Position numbers and translations under genes: made by a program
In this document: piece after piece, positions 1-6,331 of the stretch
Numbering within the stretch: position 1 is the first letter of the stretch
How the letters are laid out: each line of letters opens with the position of its first letter
The notes under the pieces: model-generated
What the model was told of the DNA's origin: nothing
Database searches by the model: none
What the model saw: only the letters and a program-made list of their open reading frames with translations
NCBI GenBank assembly: GCA_002685655.1
Contig: NYXM01000011.1
Location: 1-8,778 of the forward strand
Direction: 5' to 3'
Length of the DNA: 8,778 nt
Origin: Planctomycetaceae bacterium
Lineage (GTDB): Bacteria > Planctomycetota > Planctomycetia > Pirellulales > Pirellulaceae

Positions 1-239
1 AATCTCAGCGTCGCATCGCCCTGTCGGAATAGAAAAGCGTAAACAAAACCCGAACGATCGCCCAGCTCAAGCAATACTAACTTTGGCGCAGCCTAGAGTG
101 ACTCTGTAGTTAGGCGACGTCCAGAATCAGGGGAAATGTACACCCCTTGCCATTACCAGGCCTCAGCTCCCGGTGCGAATTGTACTTACAAATAGTGACA
201 AAACACCAGCAAGTAAATCGGCAAACTTTGCTTGACCAA

Positions 240-267
240 TTGACTTTACCGACACAGACGCTCAAAT
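240..267 (+). promoter_or_regulatory. Possible sigma70-like promoter for the LEPR-XLL gene
   Basis: A -35-like TTGACT (240-245, five of six consensus bases) is followed after 16 bases by a -10-like TCAAAT (262-267, four of six). It lies 55 bases before the ATG at 323. Matches of this quality occur by chance in a few hundred bases, so this is only a candidate. Confidence 0.22.
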
Positions 268-310
268 CTCAACTTAGCAACTGTGATTTTACATCCGATG
301 CATTTCACAC

Positions 311-315
311 GAGGG
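311..315 (+). promoter_or_regulatory. Ribosome binding site deciding the start at 323
   Basis: GAGGG stands seven bases before the ATG at 323. The next in-frame ATG (335) has no such site, so 323 is preferred. The N-terminus from 323 also gives the expected basic stretch ahead of the LEPR-XLL motif. Confidence 0.55.
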
Positions 316-322
316 TGCCATC

Positions 323-1834
323 ATGGCCAGCAGCATGGGCTACTCATTTCGAACAAAGGCTCGTAAGAATAAGGCTCGACGCACATCACAACGCCGGGCC
401 TTTCTTTTTGAACCGCTTGAGCAACGCCTCTTGCTGACCCGCAACTTTGTCGAAGTCGAACCGGCGAACGATACGTTTCCCGGCCAGGCGGTTGAGCATT
501 TTTCACCCTCGGAAGTCGGTGTTGTAGATAGCGCGACGCTTAGCTTTGGTTCGCTCGTGGCGGCGATAACCGACGGCGACCAGGATTTCTTCAACGCGAC
601 TCAGGCGGTCGATGGTGATCTCAATGTCAGCGTGATCAATCTCGGCGGCGATCCGTCGAGTGACGGTGCCGACGACGACCTTCAAGTGCGAGTGTTGAAT
701 AACGTTGGTGGAACGACGGCGACGCTAGCTTTGTCGGACATTGGCGATACACAGTCGTTTGGAATCACCGGTGGCAGCGCTGGCGATGCGGTTAGGTTCG
801 TCGTCGAAGGGGCCAGCGCCACGAACGATGCCGAATACCAAGTGCGGCTTACCAACGTCGACCGTGAAGACAACTCTGGGAACAACAACAGCCGCAGCAA
901 TGCGACGGACCTGGGCGCAGTCAGTACCATCGCGAGCGCCGACCTGTTGGGCTACACCGTCACCAACCCCGACCGCGATTACTTCAAGATCACGGCAGAC
1001 ATGGACGGCCCAATCACGGTCAACGTCGTAATGCCTACGGGCTCGGGTGCCGCGATCGGCTCGAGCGGTCCCACGAATCTCGGTCTGCGCATCCGCAATG
1101 CTGCCGGAGGATTGATTGCCACCAGCGGCGGAACACAAACCGATGTCGACAGCGCCTCGTTCGAGGCCACCGACGGCGAGATGTATTTCATCGAAGTCTA
1201 TAGCGGCAGTCGTGGTCAGGTGAGCCGCTACGACCTGCAGATCATCAAGGAAGGCGGCGACTTAAGCGGCTTTAAGTTCGAAGACCTCAGCGGCGATGGA
1301 CTGTGGGGTCCGGATGAGGATCCGCTCGTAGGCTGGACGATCAATCTTGACCTGGGCGACGATGGTAGTGTCGACCTGTCTACGACGACCGACGCCAATG
1401 GCTTTTACCAGTTCACGGGCGTCCCGCTGGGGACCCATCAAGTGACTGAAGACCTGCAAAACAGTTTTACGCAATCACTGCCAGGACCGGATGAAAACTT
1501 TGAATATGTCGTGACGGTCAGCCCCCACAATCTGGTCTGGGACCACCTCGATTTCGGCAACGTGCCGGGAAGTTCGATTCACGGCCGCAAATTCGAGGAC
1601 CTGAATGCCGATGGCGATCGTGATCCCGGCGAACCGTACTTGAACGGCTGGACGGTGGTCCTGTTCGACAGCGCTGGCAACCCGGTGGACACGTCCGTGA
1701 CGATGGACATGGAACTGGACGGTCATCCGCTGCCGATGGCAGCTACAGCTTCCTCGACCTCGAGCCTGGCACGTACCGCCCGCGGGAAGTACAACAAGCC
1801 GGGTTCGAGCAAACGGCCCCTGTGCCGGATGTGA
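323..1834 (+). CDS. LEPR-XLL surface protein, N-terminal part (frameshifted gene)
   Basis: This is the first part of a large planctomycete surface or secreted protein. A basic leader (residues 1-25) precedes FEPLEQRLLL (29-38), a clear variant of the LEPR-XLL motif found at the N-terminus of many giant planctomycete exported proteins, where it stands in for a classical signal peptide. Two beta-rich segments resembling pre-peptidase C-terminal (PPC) domains follow (about 42-178 and 185-308; 'DQDFF' and 'DRDYFKI' are typical entries). Next are an SdrD B-like Cna-type domain (about 315-413, 'GFKFEDLSGDG' to 'LDFGN') and the start of a second ('GRKFEDLNADGD', 418 on). After residue 467 the frame gives unrelated sequence and ends at 1834, while the missing half-domain continues in frame 1. 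This is therefore one broken gene of about 1,030 codons spanning 323-3411. Likely role: cell-surface or matrix calcium-binding adhesin-like protein (inferred). Confidence 0.85.
   Translation: MASSMGYSFRTKARKNKARRTSQRRAFLFEPLEQRLLLTRNFVEVEPANDTFPGQAVEHFSPSEVGVVDSATLSFGSLVAAITDGDQDFFNATQAVDGDLNVSVINLGGDPSSDGADDDLQVRVLNNVGGTTATLALSDIGDTQSFGITGGSAGDAVRFVVEGASATNDAEYQVRLTNVDREDNSGNNNSRSNATDLGAVSTIASADLLGYTVTNPDRDYFKITADMDGPITVNVVMPTGSGAAIGSSGPTNLGLRIRNAAGGLIATSGGTQTDVDSASFEATDGEMYFIEVYSGSRGQVSRYDLQIIKEGGDLSGFKFEDLSGDGLWGPDEDPLVGWTINLDLGDDGSVDLSTTTDANGFYQFTGVPLGTHQVTEDLQNSFTQSLPGPDENFEYVVTVSPHNLVWDHLDFGNVPGSSIHGRKFEDLNADGDRDPGEPYLNGWTVVLFDSAGNPVDTSVTMDMELDGHPLPMAATASSTSSLARTARGKYNKPGSSKRPLCRM
1711..1737 (+). 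other. Frameshift site splitting the surface-protein gene
   Basis: Frame 2 reads sensible SdrD B sequence up to MDMELDG (ending 1723). Frame 1 then reads DGSYSFLDLEPGTYR from 1735, the standard second half of the same domain. The next frame-1 stop upstream is TGA at 1621-1623, so the shift must lie between 1624 and 1834; domain continuity narrows it to about 1711-1737. The length 323-3411 is 3,089 bases, one short of a multiple of three, fitting one lost base. I see no slippery heptamer or long homopolymer, so programmed slippage is unlikely. Either a real mutation or an assembly error fits. Confidence 0.8.
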
Positions 1835-3411
1835 CATTTGTCGCGGAGAGTGGTCAGGACGTGACGGTTGATTTCGGCAACGGGCCCGATCCGGCTTTCC
1901 GCGGCGTCAAGTTCAACGACCGCAATGCCAACGGAACTCAGGAGGCCAACGAGGAGCCGCTGGCTGGATTTGTGATTGAACTGTATCAGGATATTGACAA
2001 CGACGGGGTGTTCGAACCCAATGGCCCGTTCGACGTTCCGGGCGACGACGGCGATCCGGTTGTCACTGCGGTGACCAATGCCCTGGGGGTCTACCGGTTG
2101 GGTAACCAGTCATTGCCATCAGCGACGTACTTCATTCGTGAGGTGCCGTTGCAGGGATGGACGCAGACCTTCCCTGCGCCGGTGGACTTCTACACGATAA
2201 ACTACGTGACCGGTAGTTCATTCGCCGGCCTTGATTTTGGCAATCATGCGTGCGGCGCGATCCATCAGGTCACCGATGGAACGCAAACTGTCACGTCCGA
2301 GCGGGAAGGAATCCTGACGATTGCGCTGTCCCAGGGCAGCTTTAGCGTAAACCGCAGCCTCGGTGGGACGTTTTCTGCCTATGATGGCGTCGGCTCGCTG
2401 CTGACCGGACAAACCAGCGTGAACAGCTATACCGACACCGACGGCCGCGCTCGCGTCGACATTCTGATTGATGGCGCCGGTACGCCCGCAATAACTCCAT
2501 TCGACGTGGTCATCACCGGATCGGGGGGCGCGGCAACGTTAGACTTTGTCAACGCCGTCAACGTCGACATCGGTGGATCGCTTGCTTTGATTGTCACCGG
2601 CACGGACTGCGGCGAGGCGATCGTTGTGGGAGACGACGAAGGTGGTGCATCATCCGACGCCAAGGCGATCTTCATTGGAGCTGTCAACGGGACGATCAAC
2701 GGTGCCAGCGATCTGACGGCAAGCGGCGTGCATTACCGGACTGCCATAATCGACGCCGTGTTCGGGCTCCCGTCGATTTCTCGTGTCGAAGTGAATGGGA
2801 GGGCCGGTGACGACGTGATCCGTGTCAAGGCCGACATCACTCAACAATCGGTCCTCCGCGGCGGCCCCGGAAACGACAATATCCGGGCCGGATCCGGCAG
2901 GGGAACCATCTTTGGGGAAACCGGGCACGATCTGCTGGTCGGCGGAGTTGCCGACGACGTTTTCAATGGTGGCGACGGACACGATCGCATCTACGGTGGG
3001 GCTGGTGCGGATCGCGCCTTTGGCGGTAACGGGAACGACTGGATCGCTGGTGGCGATGACAGCGACCCATTGCTCCGCGGCGGCAATGGCAATGACGTCA
3101 TTTCCGGCGGGGCGGGAAGAGACCGGCTGCTGGGTGACAGCGGCTTCGATACTCTGTATCGGGACGCGTTCGACCTGCTCGTCTCGGTCGGCTCAGGCGG
3201 TGGCGCGATCAATAACACGCCACCCGACCCGGTCGATCAGGCCCTTCGCGAATTGATCAACAACAACTGGTTCGATTCCTTTGTGCTCAACGAAAACAGT
3301 GATGGCCTGGACAACGACTTCGACGGATTGATTGATGAAGCGGATGAGTTGGCGGACGATGACGGCGCTTTGGACACGCTGGACGAGTTGATTAACGCCA
3401 TCTTGCCGTAA
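1822..3411 (+). CDS. LEPR-XLL surface protein, C-terminal part with SdrD B, Ig-like and RTX repeats
   Basis: This is the continuation of the gene starting at 323. The ATG at 1822 is only the first ATG in this frame; coding sense extends back to about 1735. Counting from 1822: residues 1-20 finish the second SdrD B domain (ending VDFGN). Residues 26-141 form a third ('FRGVKFNDRNANGTQ' to 'LDFGN'). Residues about 145-250 resemble a bacterial Ig-like Big_1-type domain ('TDTDGRARVDILIDG'). Residues 320-446 carry RTX nonapeptides such as GGPGNDNIR, GGDGHDRIY and GGNGNDWIA. The acidic tail (490-529) contains DNDFDGLIDE, like an EF-hand or thrombospondin type-3 calcium loop. The expected role is calcium-stabilised extracellular adhesion or matrix structure. 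No catalytic motif was seen. A start at 1822 has no ribosome binding site, supporting one broken gene rather than two real ones. Confidence 0.82.
   Translation: MPDVTFVAESGQDVTVDFGNGPDPAFRGVKFNDRNANGTQEANEEPLAGFVIELYQDIDNDGVFEPNGPFDVPGDDGDPVVTAVTNALGVYRLGNQSLPSATYFIREVPLQGWTQTFPAPVDFYTINYVTGSSFAGLDFGNHACGAIHQVTDGTQTVTSEREGILTIALSQGSFSVNRSLGGTFSAYDGVGSLLTGQTSVNSYTDTDGRARVDILIDGAGTPAITPFDVVITGSGGAATLDFVNAVNVDIGGSLALIVTGTDCGEAIVVGDDEGGASSDAKAIFIGAVNGTINGASDLTASGVHYRTAIIDAVFGLPSISRVEVNGRAGDDVIRVKADITQQSVLRGGPGNDNIRAGSGRGTIFGETGHDLLVGGVADDVFNGGDGHDRIYGGAGADRAFGGNGNDWIAGGDDSDPLLRGGNGNDVISGGAGRDRLLGDSGFDTLYRDAFDLLVSVGSGGGAINNTPPDPVDQALRELINNNWFDSFVLNENSDGLDNDFDGLIDEADELADDDGALDTLDELINAILP
2860..3159 (+). 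repeat. RTX-type calcium-binding nonapeptide repeats (coding)
   Basis: The encoded protein repeats the GGxGxDx(hydrophobic)x pattern: GGPGNDNIR, GETGHDLLV, GGVADDVFN, GGDGHDRIY, GGAGADRAF, GGNGNDWIA, GGNGNDVIS, GGAGRDRLL and GDSGFDTLY. A ninth-residue periodicity is kept except for short inserts. Repeats of this type wind into a parallel beta-roll that binds calcium, generally outside the cell where calcium is high. The DNA copies are diverged, so this is an old protein repeat and not a recent tandem duplication. Confidence 0.85.
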
Positions 3412-3452
3412 GCCCGGAATCGGGAACCTGCGGGTAATAAGTTGGCCGGAAA

Positions 3453-3525
3453 GGGGTCGGGGGTCTTTTTCGGTCAACGACTTACGATCGGTAGACGCCG
3501 ATGGCCGAAAAAGACTCCCGACCCC
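3453..3525. repeat. Long inverted repeat between convergent genes, REP-like or bidirectional terminator
   Basis: The left arm (3453-3473, beginning ggggtcggg and ending tctttttcgg) is the reverse complement of the right arm (3505-3525) at 20 of 21 positions; the only mismatch is G3462 against T3516. The 31-base loop holds a smaller hairpin, atcgg (3487-3491) with ccgat (3498-3502). The T5 and A5 runs lie inside the arms, not after the stem, so this is not a standard intrinsic terminator. Its place between convergent genes fits transcript ending or 3'-end protection. Arms of this kind could also belong to a dispersed extragenic palindrome family, which needs other copies in the genome to confirm. 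Confidence 0.75.
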
Positions 3526-3648
3526 GTCATCATTCGCCAAGGCTCTCCCAAATGACCAAAGCGAACAATTCTGCGAGGAGAGAAGGGCTCGCTTCCGTCT
3601 TCTCTTAGTATTCAAGAGTGACAAAACCTGGGCGGGCTGAGATTTCTG

Positions 3649-3668
3649 TGGCGCACGGTGGTGCGCCA
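3649..3668. terminator. Perfect 8-bp hairpin just past the kinase gene
   Basis: tggcgcac (3649-3656) and gtgcgcca (3661-3668) pair perfectly around a four-base loop, ggtg. On the minus strand it lies 11 bases after the kinase stop codon, a natural place for a transcript end. No T run follows on the minus strand, so it may stabilise the 3' end or be a repeat element, and the terminator role is only a guess. Confidence 0.35.
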
Positions 3669-3679
3669 TGGCGGGCTTT

Positions 3680-4840
3680 CTACGGGCGGCGGCTGATTGG
3701 AAGTGTGAAGAAGAACTTGGATCCTTGAGCCAATTCGGATTCTACCCAGATTCGTCCACCTAAACGCTCTACGACTTTTTTGCAAGTCGCCAAACCGATG
3801 CCCGTACCCGCGTACTCTTCATCGCTATGTAGTCGCCGGAAAGCCTCGAAAATCCACTCGTGATGCTCCGGCGCGATACCGATCCCATTGTCTTTGACAC
3901 AAAAATGCCACACGTCACCGTGGCGCACAGAACTCACTTCGATGAGCGGCTGGATGTCGCTCCGATATTTGATCGCATTGCCGATCAAGTTTTGAAACAG
4001 CCGTACGAGTTCTACTCGGTCTGCCATGATGATGGGAAGTTGTTCAATCCGCAATTCAGCATCACTTTCCTGGATGGCATCAGCCAAGTTGCTCATCGCA
4101 TTGCGAACGACCGACGCGCAGTCGACACGTTCTGCAGGTTTCGACGAGGCACTAACACGCGAATGGGCTAACAGATCATCGATCAATTGCTGCATCTGCA
4201 TTGCACAAGAGACGATATAGTCGAGCCACTCACGTCCTTCATCGTCTAGCAAACTCGCCTTTCTTGCTTGAACCAATGCACCAAAGTCAACGATGCGACG
4301 GAGCGGCGCATGCATGTCGTGCGAAGCGGCTACGGCAAACTGTTGTAGTTCCTGGTTCGATCTTTCTAACTCGTCAACGGTGTTTCTCAATTGTGCCTCA
4401 GCGAGTTTTCGATCGGAAATATCCCTGGCGATCCCTTGAATTGCCACTGGTTCGTCATTCTCGTAAATCAGTCGCGAATGAACTTCGATGGGAACGTAGC
4501 GGCCATCCTTTGCCACGATTCCGGTCTCGTATCTAGTTCGTTCGTGCGTCTCGATCTTACGACGCATCATTTCGCGCACTGTTTCCAAATGCTGCGGTGG
4601 CACGATTACTGAGATATCCGCCCCGATAAGCTCGTCCCGCGAAAAACCTGTCGTCTCCTCGGCCGCCCGGTTCGCCGATGTGAATCTACCTTCAAAGTCA
4701 ACCGTAAAGACCAAGTCATTCGCATTTTCAAAAAGTTCACGGTAACGTGCTTCGCTTACCCTGAGCGATTCGACGAGTTCAGTGAAGGCGGCGTTGGAGC
4801 TGGAAGACTCGTGCTCACGCTCTCCACGGTCGGTACCCAT
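3680..4840 (-). CDS. PAS-domain sensor histidine kinase
   Basis: This 386-residue soluble kinase senses a signal through a PAS domain and autophosphorylates a histidine for transfer to a response regulator. One PAS domain with its PAC segment spans about residues 28-150 ('ARYRELFENANDLVFTVD' to 'GIARDISDRKLAE'). A short coiled linker leads to the HisKA domain, with His174 in ASHDMHAPLRR. The ATPase domain (about 270-383) shows the N box (N284, N288 in QNLIGNAIKY), G1 DNGIGI (317-322), F box FEAFRRLH (331-338) and G2 GTGIGL (345-350). All catalytic boxes are intact. There is no membrane segment, so it acts in the cytoplasm. The ATG at 4840 has a strong GAGGAGGG site. It lies 43 bases downstream of the beta-propeller gene on the same strand and may be co-transcribed. 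No response regulator or receiver domain is present. The ligand cannot be told from sequence. Confidence 0.95.
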   Translation of the reverse strand: MGTDRGEREHESSSSNAAFTELVESLRVSEARYRELFENANDLVFTVDFEGRFTSANRAAEETTGFSRDELIGADISVIVPPQHLETVREMMRRKIETHERTRYETGIVAKDGRYVPIEVHSRLIYENDEPVAIQGIARDISDRKLAEAQLRNTVDELERSNQELQQFAVAASHDMHAPLRRIVDFGALVQARKASLLDDEGREWLDYIVSCAMQMQQLIDDLLAHSRVSASSKPAERVDCASVVRNAMSNLADAIQESDAELRIEQLPIIMADRVELVRLFQNLIGNAIKYRSDIQPLIEVSSVRHGDVWHFCVKDNGIGIAPEHHEWIFEAFRRLHSDEEYAGTGIGLATCKKVVERLGGRIWVESELAQGSKFFFTLPISRRP

Positions 4841-4843
4841 CGT

Positions 4844-4851
4844 CCCTCCTC
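4844..4851 (-). promoter_or_regulatory. Strong ribosome binding site of the histidine kinase
   Basis: The minus strand reads GAGGAGGG three bases before the ATG at 4840, counting from the last G. It fixes the start and lies in the 43-base gap after the beta-propeller stop, so the kinase can be translated well from a shared transcript. Confidence 0.75.
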
Positions 4852-4883
4852 AACCACAGGATCTTTGTGTATGCTCGCGTCGA

Positions 4884-6215
4884 TCAGTTCTCAGCCATTG
4901 GCGATGCCAGACAGAACAGATGCTTTTCGCCGCGAATGAAGATGCGATTCAATACTGGCACCGGCGATCCGATCACCGGTTCATCCATGTCGTTCTCGGC
5001 GAGTAGTTTGAATTTGTCGTCCGCCACGGCAGCCACGAAGACCACACCGTCCTCACGTGGCGCGTACAGGTTTCCGCCGGCAATTAGTGGCGACGCATAG
5101 AACTTGGCTGAGCTTTTGGGAAACGCATCGCTCCAGATCGTCTTGCCAGTGACGGGATCGATACATTCGACCTCACCGCGATCTCGGACAAGATACACGC
5201 GACCCTGGTATGCCACGGGTGTCGGCACGAAAGTACCAACATCTTCTCGTTTCCAAGCGTGATTTGTCGTCGTCACGTCCCCACTGCCTCCGAGTCGGAT
5301 TCCATGGAGCCTCGGTTGAAACCGATCATTGCGTCCAAAACAGATCACGGCCATGTCGTCAACGATCACGGGTGTGGCGATTGCAGGCCACATTCTGTTT
5401 GAGGCGGGGTTGAAGTTTCCACAAGACCAAAGGAGCTTGCCGCTGGCAGTGTCGTGAATGGTCATATGCTCTGCTCCCCACACCAGCAGAGCCTCTTTGC
5501 CGTGGTGTTGAATTACCAGTGGTGTGGTGTAGCCTTGATCGCATTCGGTCGGCGTGGAGTAGTTGCGGGCGACCTTCCATGCCATGTCACCATCAGTCTT
5601 GTCAAAGGCCGCCAGCCACGATTCGCCTTCATGCATACGAACCATGATGACATACTTGTCTGTCAGCACGGGCGATGTTCCGTGGTCCCAGTAGAGCGTG
5701 TCCTTCCCGAATCGCTGGACAAGGTTCGTCTTCCATCGAACGGATCCGTCCAGTTCAACAGCAGCCAGCGTACCACTCTTGAAGTACGCAAATATGCCCC
5801 TGCCATCGGTGATGGGAGAAGCATTGCTTCCAGAGCCGTTGCGGTGTCTACCCGCGTTCTCGTTGCCGAACGTCGTGCTCCACTGATTGTCCCCAGACCA
5901 GTCAATGGCGAGTATGGCGTCTTTCCCGTTCACTGGTGAGGTAAGATAGATGGTTCGGTTCAACACAATCGGAGTAGAACAGCCTTTGCCGGGCAGAGGA
6001 GTCCGCCAAAGTTCGTTCTTCGTGCCGAAGTGCGCGGGATACGTGCCGACCTCTGTACTGCCATTGTCGTCCGGCCCGCGCCATCGAGGCCAGTCTGCTT
6101 GGACATTGGTTCCTACAAAGCTACTTGCCAAGAGTAAAACGAATGTCGTGGTTTGACAGGAGGTGATGGGCATGGCTGTTGATTCCGTGCTATTGGGTGC
6201 GAGAATCTGCATCAC
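4884..6215 (-). CDS. Secreted PQQ-like (BamB-type) beta-propeller protein
   Basis: This exported protein belongs to the PQQ-binding-like beta-propeller family that is very common in planctomycetes. Numbered from the GTG at 6215, a hydrophobic stretch (about 23-35, TFVLLLASSF) and a likely cleavage after VQA (residue 40) form a signal peptide. The mature protein opens with DWPRWRGPDDNG, typical of the planctomycete family. Propeller blades recur as 'SP-x-hydrophobic-Y...A.D...G...W', for example LAAFDKTDGDMAWK (201-214), MTIHDTASGKLLW (251-263) and VECIDPVTGKTIW (349-361). It may act as a periplasmic scaffold or sugar or alcohol-binding propeller; no PQQ-dehydrogenase catalytic set is visible. 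The start is uncertain: GTG 6215, ATG 6212 and ATG 6173 are all in frame, none with a good ribosome binding site, and 6173 gives the most compact signal peptide. The kinase gene follows after 43 bases. Confidence 0.9.
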   Translation of the reverse strand: MMQILAPNSTESTAMPITSCQTTTFVLLLASSFVGTNVQADWPRWRGPDDNGSTEVGTYPAHFGTKNELWRTPLPGKGCSTPIVLNRTIYLTSPVNGKDAILAIDWSGDNQWSTTFGNENAGRHRNGSGSNASPITDGRGIFAYFKSGTLAAVELDGSVRWKTNLVQRFGKDTLYWDHGTSPVLTDKYVIMVRMHEGESWLAAFDKTDGDMAWKVARNYSTPTECDQGYTTPLVIQHHGKEALLVWGAEHMTIHDTASGKLLWSCGNFNPASNRMWPAIATPVIVDDMAVICFGRNDRFQPRLHGIRLGGSGDVTTTNHAWKREDVGTFVPTPVAYQGRVYLVRDRGEVECIDPVTGKTIWSDAFPKSSAKFYASPLIAGGNLYAPREDGVVFVAAVADDKFKLLAENDMDEPVIGSPVPVLNRIFIRGEKHLFCLASPMAEN

Positions 6216-6331
6216 GCTTCAGAGCGATGCGACGTGTCTATCGGAGTGTACCACAAGGGGCACCGAGTTTGGGGCGGGATCTGAGAATGCTCAAGCTGCA
6301 TACGCCAATGACTCAGTTCACGGCTTTGGAT

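Larger units (their letters stand above)
1..322. other. Leader region upstream of the surface-protein gene; no convincing gene
   Basis: No gene here can be supported. One plus-strand frame (positions 2-112) is open from the left edge to a TAG, but its 36 codons show no recognisable domain. A TTG-started frame at 147 runs into the downstream gene and looks like chance. The segment holds a small palindrome (agagt-g-actct, 95-105), a weak sigma70-like promoter near 240-267 and a GAGGG ribosome binding site at 311-315. It most likely serves as the promoter and 5' leader of the gene starting at 323. Confidence 0.5.
3412..3679. other. Convergent intergenic region with several hairpins
   Basis: The surface-protein gene ends at 3411 and the histidine kinase gene, on the opposite strand, ends at 3680, so both transcripts run into this gap. 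It contains a 21-bp inverted repeat (3453-3525), a 7-bp hairpin agagaag / cttctct (3579-3585 and 3599-3605, 13-base loop) and an 8-bp hairpin (3649-3668). None is followed by a clear run of T on either strand. I see no gene in it. Confidence 0.6.

Noticed and set aside
2..112. Open plus-strand frame at the left edge, possibly the tail of an upstream gene
   Set aside because: Only 36 codons, no recognisable sequence, and such a length is common by chance.
147..437. 96-residue plus-strand frame over the start of the surface-protein gene
   Set aside because: TTG start, no binding site, and its second half lies over the well-supported LEPR-XLL reading frame. No domain is visible.
1711..1737. Programmed ribosomal frameshift in the surface-protein gene
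   Set aside because: No X-XXY-YYZ slippery heptamer, internal Shine-Dalgarno-like booster or obvious downstream pseudoknot was seen at the junction.
2860..3159. Recent DNA tandem repeat or CRISPR-like array
   Set aside because: The periodicity is in the protein (RTX nonapeptides). The DNA copies vary throughout, and there is no conserved repeat with unique spacers.
3474..3504. Insertion sequence or transposon bounded by the inverted repeat at 3453-3525
   Set aside because: The arms enclose only 31 bases with no coding capacity, and I see no target-site duplication or transposase.
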